Under the pieces are notes generated by a model. The model was not told where the DNA came from. It did no database searches and was given only the letters and a program-made list of their open reading frames with translations. The position numbers and the translations under genes are program-made. Below are positions 1 to 6,157 of a stretch of DNA of 10,305 nt, in pieces. The stretch spans positions 1 to 10,305 of the forward strand of contig DATDLN010000029.1 of the NCBI GenBank assembly GCA_036519295.1. Reading direction: 5' to 3'. Position 1 is the stretch's first letter. Every line of letters starts with the position of its first letter. The stretch is from JACVRW01 sp036519295 (GTDB lineage Bacteria > Actinomycetota > Thermoleophilia > Solirubrobacterales > Thermoleophilaceae).

Positions 1-450
1 CACGAGCTGAAGGTCGCGCGCCGCGAGCTGGCCCGCCAGGGGGCCGAGCCGCCGGCGCGACGGCTGGTCGACATGGTCACGCGCGACGCCGCCGAGATCG
101 CCGGGCTCGGCGCCCAGCTCGGCGTGCTCGAGGAGGGCCGCCCGGCCGACCTCGTGGTGCTCGAGCGTCGCCTCGACGACCCCTACGAGAACGTGCTCGA
201 TGCTGAGCCCGCGTGGGTGCAGCTCGTGATGATCGACGGCGACCTCCCGTACGGCCGCGCCGACTGGCTCGAGACGCTCACCGACGCCGGCGACCGCGAG
301 CGGCTCGAGCCCCTGATCGCCTGGGGCAAGCGGATGCTGCTCGACACCAGCTACACGGCGGCCCCGGCGACCGGCGAGCAGCCCCCGCTCGAGCTGCTGC
401 GCCAGCAGCTGATCGCCTCATATCCGCAGGTGGGGCCGATCTTCGCGTGA
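1..450 (+). CDS. Amidohydrolase family protein, C-terminal part (5' end outside window)
   Basis: The frame is open from the first base to a TGA at 448-450, so only the last 149 residues are visible. The recognisable block is MVTRDAAEIAGL followed by LGVLEEGRPADLVVL (about residues 25-55). This is the C-terminal signature of metal-dependent amidohydrolases of the cytosine deaminase / chlorohydrolase / imidazolonepropionase type, where the last barrel strands lead into the small composite beta domain ('G.l..G..ADlvvld'). A later strand, VQLVMIDGDLPYGR, matches the part of that domain that usually reads 'v..v.v.G.....r'. The metal ligands and catalytic Asp lie upstream of the window, so substrate and metal cannot be judged. 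The next gene starts 10 nt downstream behind a good ribosome binding site, so the two may be co-transcribed. The family call is solid; a specific enzyme name would be a guess. Confidence 0.85.
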   Translation, partial: HELKVARRELARQGAEPPARRLVDMVTRDAAEIAGLGAQLGVLEEGRPADLVVLERRLDDPYENVLDAEPAWVQLVMIDGDLPYGRADWLETLTDAGDRERLEPLIAWGKRMLLDTSYTAAPATGEQPPLELLRQQLIASYPQVGPIFA

Positions 451-460
451 AGGGAGCGCA

Positions 461-1300
461 ATGCTGACGGTCAACCTCGCGCTCGTGTCCGAGATCGACG
501 GGCACGATCCCTCCGACCTGGCCCGCGTGGCCGCAGCCCTGCAGCGTCAAGCCACGCGCGACTTCGGTCCCATCTGGGAGGTCAGCGCCACCCTCGACGA
601 CTTCCCGCGCCTGGAGGATGTCCCCGTTGGGTACTGGCCGATGATCATCGTCCCCGACGTCCGGGGCGCCGCCGGCGTCCACCTCGACAAGGACGGCCAG
701 CCCTTGGCTCTGATCGAGATGTCGGACAGCTGGTCGCTCACCGCGAGCCACGAGATGCTCGAGATGCTCGCGGACCCGTTCGGGAACCGGCTCGTCCCGG
801 GCCGATCGGTCAAGCGGGGGCAGGGCCGGGTGGAGTACCTGGTGGAGGTCTGCGACCCCTCCGAGGCGGCCGAGTTCGGCTACACCGTGAACGACATCCT
901 CGTGTCCGACTTCTACACGCCGCGCTTCTTCGACCCGGTGCGCTCCGCCGCCACCCGCTACAGCTTCACCGGCGCCATCGACCGCCCGCGCCAGGTGCTG
1001 AGAGGCGGTTATCTGTCCTGGCACGATCCCAAGGGGGATCACTGGTGGCAGCAGGTCTGGTTCGGCGCACGCAAGGAGTACCGTGACCTCGGCGTGTTCG
1101 ACGTCGCGAAGCACGGAAGCCTGCGGACCTTCATCGACTCCCAGACCGATCATCCGGGCGTCGACAAGGGTCTGCCGAAGAGCGACAGCTCGCTGAGGGC
1201 GGCGGTCCGGGCGGGCAGGGACACGGCCGAATCGGCGGCCTCCAAGGCCGACTCCTGGCGGGACCAGTACCGCGCTGTGATCGAGGCCTCGAGGCGGTAG
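461..1300 (+). CDS. Uncharacterised protein with zincin-like SHExxExxxDP motif
   Basis: This 279-aa protein starts at ATG 461, with AGGGAG at 451-456 four bases upstream. I do not recognise a named family. The most telling motif is SHEMLEMLADP (His97, Glu98, Glu101, Asp105), an HExxE followed by Asp-Pro. This resembles the helix of zincin-fold metalloproteases in which the second zinc His of HExxH is replaced. A second conserved-looking block, VEVCDP (residues 128-133), and the strand-like LVSDFYTPRFFDP (148-159) follow. The C-terminal 50 residues are charged and Ala/Ser/Arg-rich, probably helical. There is no signal peptide or membrane segment, so it should be cytoplasmic. It could be a metallopeptidase or a degenerate, non-catalytic relative. 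The next gene starts 3 nt after its stop. The gene call is firm; the peptidase function is inferred only from the motif. Confidence 0.85.
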   Translation: MLTVNLALVSEIDGHDPSDLARVAAALQRQATRDFGPIWEVSATLDDFPRLEDVPVGYWPMIIVPDVRGAAGVHLDKDGQPLALIEMSDSWSLTASHEMLEMLADPFGNRLVPGRSVKRGQGRVEYLVEVCDPSEAAEFGYTVNDILVSDFYTPRFFDPVRSAATRYSFTGAIDRPRQVLRGGYLSWHDPKGDHWWQQVWFGARKEYRDLGVFDVAKHGSLRTFIDSQTDHPGVDKGLPKSDSSLRAAVRAGRDTAESAASKADSWRDQYRAVIEASRR

Positions 1301-1303
1301 CGG

Positions 1304-1510
1304 GTGGAGGATCGCGAGGAGCGGCAGGAGCGCGAGCGGCGCGCCCGGGACCTCCGCCGGAGGATCGAGGAAATCGCCCGCGGGGAGCCCGGGGAGCGAC
1401 CGTCGCCCAGGAGCCCGCACGAGTTCGTCGAGGAGCAGATGCGCGAGGAGGCCGAGCGGCGCGGGGACGAGGAGGGCGACTCGGAGGACCAGCGGGAGGA
1501 GGAGCGCTGA
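1304..1510 (+). CDS. Small, highly charged hypothetical protein (68 aa)
   Basis: A GTG start at 1304 lies 3 nt after the previous stop, and GAGGCGG-type purine-rich sequence precedes it. The 68 residues are dominated by Glu, Arg and Asp. Residues 1-27 (MEDREERQERERRARDL onward) and about 40-68 should form charged helices or a short coiled coil. Between them is a Pro/Ser linker ending in SPHEFVEEQMREE, the least biased and most conserved-looking stretch. It has no Cys, no aromatic core and no membrane segment. Biased codon usage in GC-rich DNA can create such ORFs by chance. Against that, the frame fills the space between two good genes exactly, and its stop overlaps the proposed start of the next gene. 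No function can be assigned. Confidence 0.6.
   Translation: MEDREERQERERRARDLRRRIEEIARGEPGERPSPRSPHEFVEEQMREEAERRGDEEGDSEDQREEER
1495..1504 (+). promoter_or_regulatory. Strong purine-rich ribosome binding site inside the end of the 68-aa gene
   Basis: GGAGGAGGAG sits just before a CTG at 1507 that opens the next frame. No comparable site precedes the only nearby canonical start, GTG 1534, whose upstream bases are pyrimidine-mixed (ttcgatcccggtccg). The site supports a CTG start coupled to the TGA at 1508-1510. The caveat is that these bases also encode the Glu run at the end of the small protein, so the purine richness may be coincidental. Confidence 0.4.
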
Positions 1511-2343
1511 CGCAGCGGTTCGATCCCGGTCCGGTGCGACGCCCGTTTGCGGGCCTCGCGGCCGACTATCCGGGCGCGGAGGCCTACCCGCCAGCCGACT
1601 TCCGCATCGAGTGGGGGCCCGTATTCCACCGCGGGCGGCTCGACCACAGCGCGCTCGTGCTGGTGCTCGGCCAGGATCCCGGTCAGCACGAGTGCATAGC
1701 CCGCCGCATCCTCGTGGGCGAGGCCGGTCAGCGCGTGCAGGGATTCCTGCGCAAGCTCGGAATCGAGCGCTCGTACGTGATGATCAACGCCTTCCTGTAC
1801 TCGGTGTTCGGCCAGAGCGGCGGCGAGCGCCATGCCGGCTCACCGCCGATCATCGACTACCGAGGACGCTGGCTCGATGCCGTCCTCGGCGACGATGGCC
1901 GTGTCCAGGCCGTGGTGGCGTTCGGGCATCTGGCGCACGACGCCTTCGACCGCTGGGCCCAGGCGAACCCGGCGCGCGCCGGAGAGCTCGCGGTCGAGCA
2001 CCTCACGCATCCGACCATGCCGGAGGCGTCGTCACACGGCAGCCAGGAGCGCCGGCGCGAGGCCACCCGGCGGCTGCTCGAGCAGTGGAACGGCGCGCTC
2101 GAGCGCCTCGATGCCGAGCTGTCAGAGCGCGATGAGGAGCGCGAGCTCGTCCCCTACGGCGAGGACCTCGTTTCGGAGGATCGGGCGCCGATCCCCGAGT
2201 TCGACCTGCCCGCCGGCTCGCCGCCGTGGATGCGCTCGCTGCGGCAGTGGGCCACGCGGCGCGGCGACAGCGTCGACGAGAAGCGAGCCTGCATCGAGGT
2301 CGTGGTCCCGCGCGCGGAGCGCCCCTGGGAGCCGTTCGGCTGA
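1507..2343 (+). CDS. Uracil-DNA glycosylase superfamily protein
   Basis: The UDG-superfamily core is clear. VLVLGQDPGQHE (GQDPG at residues 55-59 when counted from CTG 1507) corresponds to the motif that activates water and holds the uracil. YVMINAFLYSVF is the following core strand. HLTHPTMPEA (from His166) sits where the conserved H-S/T-P motif is expected. Such enzymes excise uracil or other damaged bases from DNA. Family-1 enzymes read GQDPY, so the Gly here places it elsewhere in the superfamily and leaves activity unproven. The start is uncertain. GTG 1534 is the first canonical start but has no ribosome binding site. In-frame CTG 1507 overlaps the upstream TGA (CTGA), follows GGAGGAGGAG, and adds a plausible N-terminus, TQRFDPGP. 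I chose CTG; 1534 gives 269 aa instead of 278. The last 80 residues are an acidic extension of unknown role. Confidence 0.85.
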   Translation: MTQRFDPGPVRRPFAGLAADYPGAEAYPPADFRIEWGPVFHRGRLDHSALVLVLGQDPGQHECIARRILVGEAGQRVQGFLRKLGIERSYVMINAFLYSVFGQSGGERHAGSPPIIDYRGRWLDAVLGDDGRVQAVVAFGHLAHDAFDRWAQANPARAGELAVEHLTHPTMPEASSHGSQERRREATRRLLEQWNGALERLDAELSERDEERELVPYGEDLVSEDRAPIPEFDLPAGSPPWMRSLRQWATRRGDSVDEKRACIEVVVPRAERPWEPFG

Positions 2344-3491
2344 GCGCGGGCGACAAACAGCTGCTGTCCCCGGTTCGCCGCATCCCTCCGGACGACGACC
2401 TCCCGCCGGCACGCGCGATCGGCCTCTGCCTCTCCGGCGGTGGATACCGCGCCATGCTCTTCCACCTGGGAGTCCTGTGGCGGCTCAACGAGGCCGGCTG
2501 GCTGCCGCGCCTCGACCGCATCTCCAGCGTCTCCGGCGGTTCGATCACCTCGGCGGTGCTCGGGCTCGCCTGGGACGAGGTCGAGTTCGACGAGCGCGGG
2601 GTGGGCCGACGGTTCGAGGACCGGGTGGTGGCGCCCGTCCGACGGCTCGCCAGGCACGGCATCGACTTGGGGGCGGTGCTCGCCGGCCTCGTGACGCCCG
2701 AGACGATCGCGGAACGCGTGGCCGCGGCCTACCGCCGCCACCTCTTCGGGAGGCACACCCTCCAGGATCTGCCGGAGCAGCCGCGCTTCATCATCAACGC
2801 GACCAACGTCGGATCCGGCGCGTTATTGCGCTTCGAGCGCGAACAGGTCGCCGACTGGCGCGTGGGGCGGGTCGAGCGCCCGGAGATCCAGCTCGCCGTG
2901 GCGGTCGCGTGCTCCTCCGCATTCCCCCCGGTGCTGTCGCCGTACCGGCTGAGGCTCGAGGGCGCCGAGTGGGTCACCGAGCCGTCGAGCGATCTCGCCC
3001 TGCCCGAGCACCGCGACGAGATGGTGCTCTCGGACGGCGGTGTGTACGACAACCTCGGCCTCGAGACGGTGTGGAAGCGCTGCCGGACGGTCATCGTCTC
3101 GGATGCCGGAGGACAGCTGACGCCCGATCCCCGGCCCGACCGCGACTGGCCGCAGCACTTCGTCCGTGTGCTGCGGGTGATCGACAGCCAGGTGCGCGCG
3201 CTGCGCAAGGGCCAGACGATCGAGAGCCTTCGCCGCGGCGACCGGGACGGTGTGTACCTGGGGATCCGGAGCCACCTGGCCGACTACGACGCGGACGATC
3301 CGCTGCCGGCGCCGCAGGAGAGGACCATGCTGCTCGCCGACGTCCCGACCCGGCTCGACGCGCTCGACGGGACGCTGCAGGAGCGGCTCGTCAACTGGGG
3401 CTACGCCATCTGCGACGCCGGTCTTCGGCGCCACCTGGACCGCGACGCCGCTCGTCCGCTGGGCTTTCCCTATCCGGAAGCGGCGGTCTGA
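2340..3491 (+). CDS. Patatin-like phospholipase family protein
   Basis: This is a serine lipid acyl hydrolase with the patatin Ser-Asp dyad. Counting from CTG 2340 (383 aa), the oxyanion loop is SGGGYRAM (32-39), the nucleophile elbow is SSVSGGS with Ser65, and the catalytic Asp is Asp232 in SDGGVYDNLGLE. The elbow reads S-x-S-G-G rather than G-x-S-x-G, a variant known in patatin-like proteins. There is no signal peptide or membrane helix, so it is likely cytosolic, perhaps peripheral on membranes. The frame stays open upstream to ATG 2226. However, residues encoded before 2340 are Arg/Ala-rich and overlap the well-formed end of the UDG gene by over 100 bp, so they look like shadow sequence. 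CTG 2340 overlaps the UDG stop (CTGA) and has GGGAG at 2327-2331. The alternatives ATG 2226 and GTG 2247 lack such a site; ATG 2454 would remove the oxyanion loop. A rare TTA Leu codon lies at 2823-2825. Confidence 0.88.
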   Translation: MSAGDKQLLSPVRRIPPDDDLPPARAIGLCLSGGGYRAMLFHLGVLWRLNEAGWLPRLDRISSVSGGSITSAVLGLAWDEVEFDERGVGRRFEDRVVAPVRRLARHGIDLGAVLAGLVTPETIAERVAAAYRRHLFGRHTLQDLPEQPRFIINATNVGSGALLRFEREQVADWRVGRVERPEIQLAVAVACSSAFPPVLSPYRLRLEGAEWVTEPSSDLALPEHRDEMVLSDGGVYDNLGLETVWKRCRTVIVSDAGGQLTPDPRPDRDWPQHFVRVLRVIDSQVRALRKGQTIESLRRGDRDGVYLGIRSHLADYDADDPLPAPQERTMLLADVPTRLDALDGTLQERLVNWGYAICDAGLRRHLDRDAARPLGFPYPEAAV

Positions 3492-4456
3492 ACGGGCGCC
3501 GTCGCCTTCGGGCTTATCAATAGCGAGGCGCCTATGGCGCCGCCGAGGTCGCCGAGCTCGGCCAGGTGGACGGCCGGCGGGTCGTCGCTCGCGAACAGGT
3601 GCGGCATCATCGCCTTCTCGATGCGCCGGCAGTACGGCTCGCCGAGGCGTAGGCCGAGCCCGCCCCCGATGATCACCGCCTCCACGTCGAGCACGTTCAA
3701 CGCGGAGGCGACGCCGGCCCCGACCGCCTCGACGGCCTCGTCCAGGAGCTTGTGCGCCAGCTTGTCGTCGTGGTCGAGCGCGCGCGCCCAGACGCCGCTG
3801 GTGAGGCGGTCGCGGCCGCGCTTCTCCATGATCTTGAAGAGGTCGGTCTTCGCGCCCTTCTCCACCTGCTTTCGGGCGTGCTCCTCGAGCGCCTTGCGGC
3901 CCGCGTATGCCTCCATGCACCCACGCCGTCCGCAGGGACAGCGCCTGCCGTTCACCTTGACCACGATGTGTCCTATCTCGCCGGCGCCGCCGCGCCCCAC
4001 CCAGGGCTTGCCCTTGAGGATGATCCCGCCGCCGACGCCGGTGCCCCAGAAGACGCCCAGGAGCGAGCGGTAAGGCCGGCCCGCGCCGAGCTTGAACTCG
4101 GCGTCGGTGGCCACCTGAACGTCGTTCTCGATCTTGACGCGCGTACCCAGGGAGTCCGCGAGCGCGCCGGCGAGCGGGAACGAGTCCTCCCAGTCGGGCA
4201 GGTTGCGCGCGCTCGTGACGATGCCCTTGCGAGTGTCGACGATCCCGGGCGAGCCGACTCCCACGCCCGCCAGCTCCGCGCTGTCCACGCCCGCCTGCCC
4301 GGCGGCCGTGCGCAGGGCGTCGGCCATCGCCTCGGCCACGTCCGGTGGCCCGCCGGACGTCGGAGTGGGGACGCGCTCCTGACCCTGCACGGCGCCGGCG
4401 TCGTCCACGACGACGGCCTGGATCTTGGTGCCGCCGAGATCGATCCCACCTCGCAT
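3470..4456 (-). CDS. ROK family sugar kinase (glucokinase-like)
   Basis: This 328-aa protein is a cytosolic ATP-dependent sugar kinase of the ROK fold. The phosphate loop is GIDLGGTKI (4-12), and the catalytic block is IENDVQVA with Asp112 as the probable base. FWGTGVGGG (136-144) is the second nucleotide-binding loop. The zinc site is complete: GEIGH (His163) and CPCGRRGC (Cys173, Cys175, Cys180), followed by MEAYAGR. VIIGGGLG (261-268) is the adenosine motif. It has no N-terminal DNA-binding helix-turn-helix, so it is a kinase and not a ROK repressor. The likely substrate is glucose, but mannose, fructose, N-acetylmannosamine or related sugars cannot be excluded. ATG 4456 begins directly before the GGIDLGGTK motif, as usual. 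The gene runs convergent to the patatin gene with a 22-bp 3' overlap and divergent from the cupin gene. Confidence 0.93.
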   Translation of the reverse strand: MRGGIDLGGTKIQAVVVDDAGAVQGQERVPTPTSGGPPDVAEAMADALRTAAGQAGVDSAELAGVGVGSPGIVDTRKGIVTSARNLPDWEDSFPLAGALADSLGTRVKIENDVQVATDAEFKLGAGRPYRSLLGVFWGTGVGGGIILKGKPWVGRGGAGEIGHIVVKVNGRRCPCGRRGCMEAYAGRKALEEHARKQVEKGAKTDLFKIMEKRGRDRLTSGVWARALDHDDKLAHKLLDEAVEAVGAGVASALNVLDVEAVIIGGGLGLRLGEPYCRRIEKAMMPHLFASDDPPAVHLAELGDLGGAIGASLLISPKATAPVQTAASG

Positions 4457-4581
4457 GGTCTGACGAAGCTACACCGTCGGGAGGCTGCTTGCGAGGGAGC
4501 CGTTGACAGCGCTTCGAGCCGCACGGCGACGAGAGGGCCTGAGGGCCGCCCCCGGCTCGCGGGGCTGCCACACTCGGACTC
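4457..4581. other. Divergent intergenic region between ROK kinase and cupin genes
   Basis: These 125 bases must hold the 5' signals of both divergent genes. On the + strand there is a perfect TTGACA at 4503-4508, but no matching -10 at 16-18 bases. On the - strand TAGCTT, a TANNNT-type -10, lies about ten bases before the ROK start, with no good -35. I see no convincing operator palindrome. Confidence 0.4.
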
Positions 4582-5040
4582 GTGGCGAACGTCTTCGAGC
4601 CCGAATTCGATGCCGAGCGCGACGACGGACGGTTCCGCTGGCGGCGAGCGCGGCTCGGGCGGCAGGCGGGAGCCGAGCGCTTGGGCGCGTCCCTGTTCGA
4701 GCTCCCGCCCGGCGCCGCCACGTTCCAGCTGCACGCCCATTTCGCGAACGAGGAGCTGATAGTCGTCCTGGACGGCGAGCCGACGCTGCGGCCGCTCGAC
4801 GGCGAGCGGCCGCTGGTTCGCGGGGAGGTCGTGGCCTGTCCGGCCGGCCGCCGCGGAGCCCACGAGCTGCGGAACGACGCGGACGTGACCGCGCGAGTGC
4901 TGATCGTCAGCACCATGCGGGCGCCGGACATCAACGAGTTCCCGGATACGGGCCAGCTGTGGATGCGCGACTACGCCCCTGGGACGGATCCCCCTGCGGG
5001 CGCCCTCGACGTGAAGCTCGGCGGTGAGGACCCCGCCTGA
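4582..5040 (+). CDS. Single-domain cupin protein
   Basis: This 152-aa protein has a GTG start and one small beta-barrel cupin domain. Cupin motif 1 is PGAATFQLHAHFANEELIVVLDG (in two parts, with the HxH and Glu metal ligands in HAHFANEE). Motif 2 is GEVVACPAGRRGAHELRN, with the third His. All the usual ligands for a divalent metal (His, His, Glu, His) are therefore present, so it could bind a metal or a sugar-type ligand. C-terminal to the barrel is STMRAPDINEFPDTGQLWM, a segment I associate with uncharacterised cupins of the COG3837 type. No substrate can be named. It lies between two ROK sugar kinases, which hints at a sugar-related role such as an isomerase or binding protein, but this is context only. 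No clear ribosome binding site precedes the start. Confidence 0.85.
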   Translation: MANVFEPEFDAERDDGRFRWRRARLGRQAGAERLGASLFELPPGAATFQLHAHFANEELIVVLDGEPTLRPLDGERPLVRGEVVACPAGRRGAHELRNDADVTARVLIVSTMRAPDINEFPDTGQLWMRDYAPGTDPPAGALDVKLGGEDPA

Positions 5041-5093
5041 TGATCGACCGCGGAGCCGTCCTGATCCCCGACCGGGAGATGGCGGTCTGGTGA
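5040..5093 (+). CDS. Possible 17-codon ORF coupled to the cupin gene
   Basis: ATG 5040 shares its A with the cupin stop (TGATG). GAGGA at 5026-5030 lies nine bases upstream. The ORF encodes MIDRGAVLIPDREMAVW and stops at 5091-5093. The arrangement is what translational coupling looks like, and the peptide is not strongly biased. It is nonetheless too short to judge by sequence alone and could be the remnant of a once longer gene, or chance. It ends 41 bases before the second ROK gene, so it might also act as a short leader. No known peptide is recognised. Confidence 0.2.
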   Translation: MIDRGAVLIPDREMAVW

Positions 5094-5099
5094 ACGAGC

Positions 5100-5128
5100 T
5101 TGCACGGCCGCCGGCCCGAGGATAGGAA
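5100..5128 (+). promoter_or_regulatory. Weak candidate promoter for the ROK-tkt-tal/pgi operon
   Basis: TTGCAC (5100-5105) and TAGGAA (5123-5128) are 17 bases apart, as for a sigma-70-type promoter, but each matches its consensus only partly. A transcript starting six to eight bases past the -10 would begin at about the GTG at 5135, which would make it leaderless, as is common in actinobacteria. GAGGATAGGA in the same place could instead be a distant ribosome binding site of read-through mRNA. Confidence 0.2.
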
Positions 5129-5134
5129 TGCTCC

Positions 5135-6157
5135 GTGGCCGATGACGGAATGGTGCTCGGCGTGGACGTGGGCGGGACCAAGATCGCCGTCGGGGCCGTG
5201 CAGGCCGCTGGTGCGCGCAACCGCCTCGAGCACCCGACACGGCTGAACAGCACGGCCGAACTGCTCGACGGGCTCGAAGCGACGGTCAACGAGGTGATCT
5301 CGGCGGCCGGAAGGCCGGCCGCGATCGGCGTGGGCGTGCCGTCGCAGATCGAGTACACGACCGGCACGGTCGAGACGAGCGTCAACATCCCGCTCACCGG
5401 CGTGCCGCTGCGGGCGGAGCTGGGGCGGCGCTTCGGCGTCCCGGTGTTTGTGGACAACGATGCGAACTGCGCCGCGCTCGCCGAGGCGCAGCTGGTGCCG
5501 TGCGACAACCTGGTGATGCTCACGCTCGGCACCGGCGTCGGCGGCGGGGTGATCGTCAGCGGCCGCATCTTCCGGGGCGCCCATGGGCTGGGGGCGGAGC
5601 TGGGGCACTTCTCGGTCAACGCCGACGGCCCGCACTGTCCCGGCAACTGCCCGAACAGCGGGTGTCTCGAGGCATACTGCTCGGGCCAGGCGCTAGAGCG
5701 CGACGCGACGGAGCTCGCGGAGGACAAGCCGGGCAGCCGGCTCTCGCGCGCGCTGGGGGAGGACGGGAAGGTCTCCGGCCGCGAGCTGGTGACCGCGGCC
5801 GAGGAGGGCGACCCCGACGCTCTGCTCGTCTTCGACCGCTTCGCCCGCATGCTCGGGGTCGGCATCGCCGGCTACGTGAACGTCTTCCAGCCCGAGCACC
5901 TGGTGATCGGAGGCGGACTCTCGCGCGCCAGCCACCTCTACTTCCAGCGCGCCGTCCAGGAGGCCTCGGCCCGGGCGCTGCCCGCGCTGTGGCGCCGAAC
6001 CGAGGTCTCGCTGTCGCGCGGCGGCGCGGACGCAGGGGTGATCGGTGCGGGCGTGCTGGCCGCGCAGGAGATCCAGAACGGGCCCCGGGGCGCGCCCACA
6101 GGCTCGCGGCGCGATACTGGGCAGGCGATGACCACGGGAAGCGAGGGAGTCGAATGA
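5135..6157 (+). CDS. ROK family sugar kinase, probable glucokinase heading the pentose phosphate operon
   Basis: This 340-aa kinase starts at GTG 5135, a few residues before VLGVDVGGTKI (phosphate loop, 7-17). The catalytic block is FVDNDANCAALAE, with Asp109 as the likely base. LGTGVGGGVI (131-140) is the nucleotide loop and LVIGGGLS is the adenosine motif. The zinc site is a variant: ELGH supplies His158, and HCPGNCPNSGC supplies Cys168, Cys172 and Cys177. The first two cysteines are thus spaced C-x3-C, not C-x-C as in the other ROK kinase here. No helix-turn-helix is present, so it is enzymatic and not a repressor. It overlaps transketolase by 4 bp (ATGA), which argues that its product enters the same pathway. 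Glucose to glucose-6-phosphate is the simplest reading, with ATP or polyphosphate as donor. The last 30 residues are a low-complexity tail beyond the ROK fold. Confidence 0.92.
   Translation: MADDGMVLGVDVGGTKIAVGAVQAAGARNRLEHPTRLNSTAELLDGLEATVNEVISAAGRPAAIGVGVPSQIEYTTGTVETSVNIPLTGVPLRAELGRRFGVPVFVDNDANCAALAEAQLVPCDNLVMLTLGTGVGGGVIVSGRIFRGAHGLGAELGHFSVNADGPHCPGNCPNSGCLEAYCSGQALERDATELAEDKPGSRLSRALGEDGKVSGRELVTAAEEGDPDALLVFDRFARMLGVGIAGYVNVFQPEHLVIGGGLSRASHLYFQRAVQEASARALPALWRRTEVSLSRGGADAGVIGAGVLAAQEIQNGPRGAPTGSRRDTGQAMTTGSEGVE

Noticed and set aside
2226..2339. Upstream extension of the patatin frame to ATG 2226
   Set aside because: The extra residues are Arg/Ala/Gly-rich and unlike a patatin N-terminus. 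They overlap the well-formed end of the UDG-like gene by 118 bases, and ATG 2226 has no ribosome binding site.
3527..3541. Perfect inverted repeat GGCGCC-TAT-GGCGCC, considered as a terminator between the convergent genes
   Set aside because: It lies inside the ROK coding sequence, where it encodes Gly-Ala-Ile-Gly-Ala, has only a six-base stem and no T-run. Coding constraint explains it.
4503..4508. Perfect TTGACA hexamer upstream of the cupin gene, considered as a promoter
   Set aside because: No -10-like sequence is present at 15-19 bases, and one hexamer alone is weak evidence.
2823..4934. A 703-codon open frame on the - strand
   Set aside because: It runs antisense to the patatin gene, out of frame across the ROK kinase, and antisense to much of the cupin gene. 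Its product is Arg/Gly/Pro-rich with no motifs. Long open shadow frames are expected in GC-rich coding DNA.
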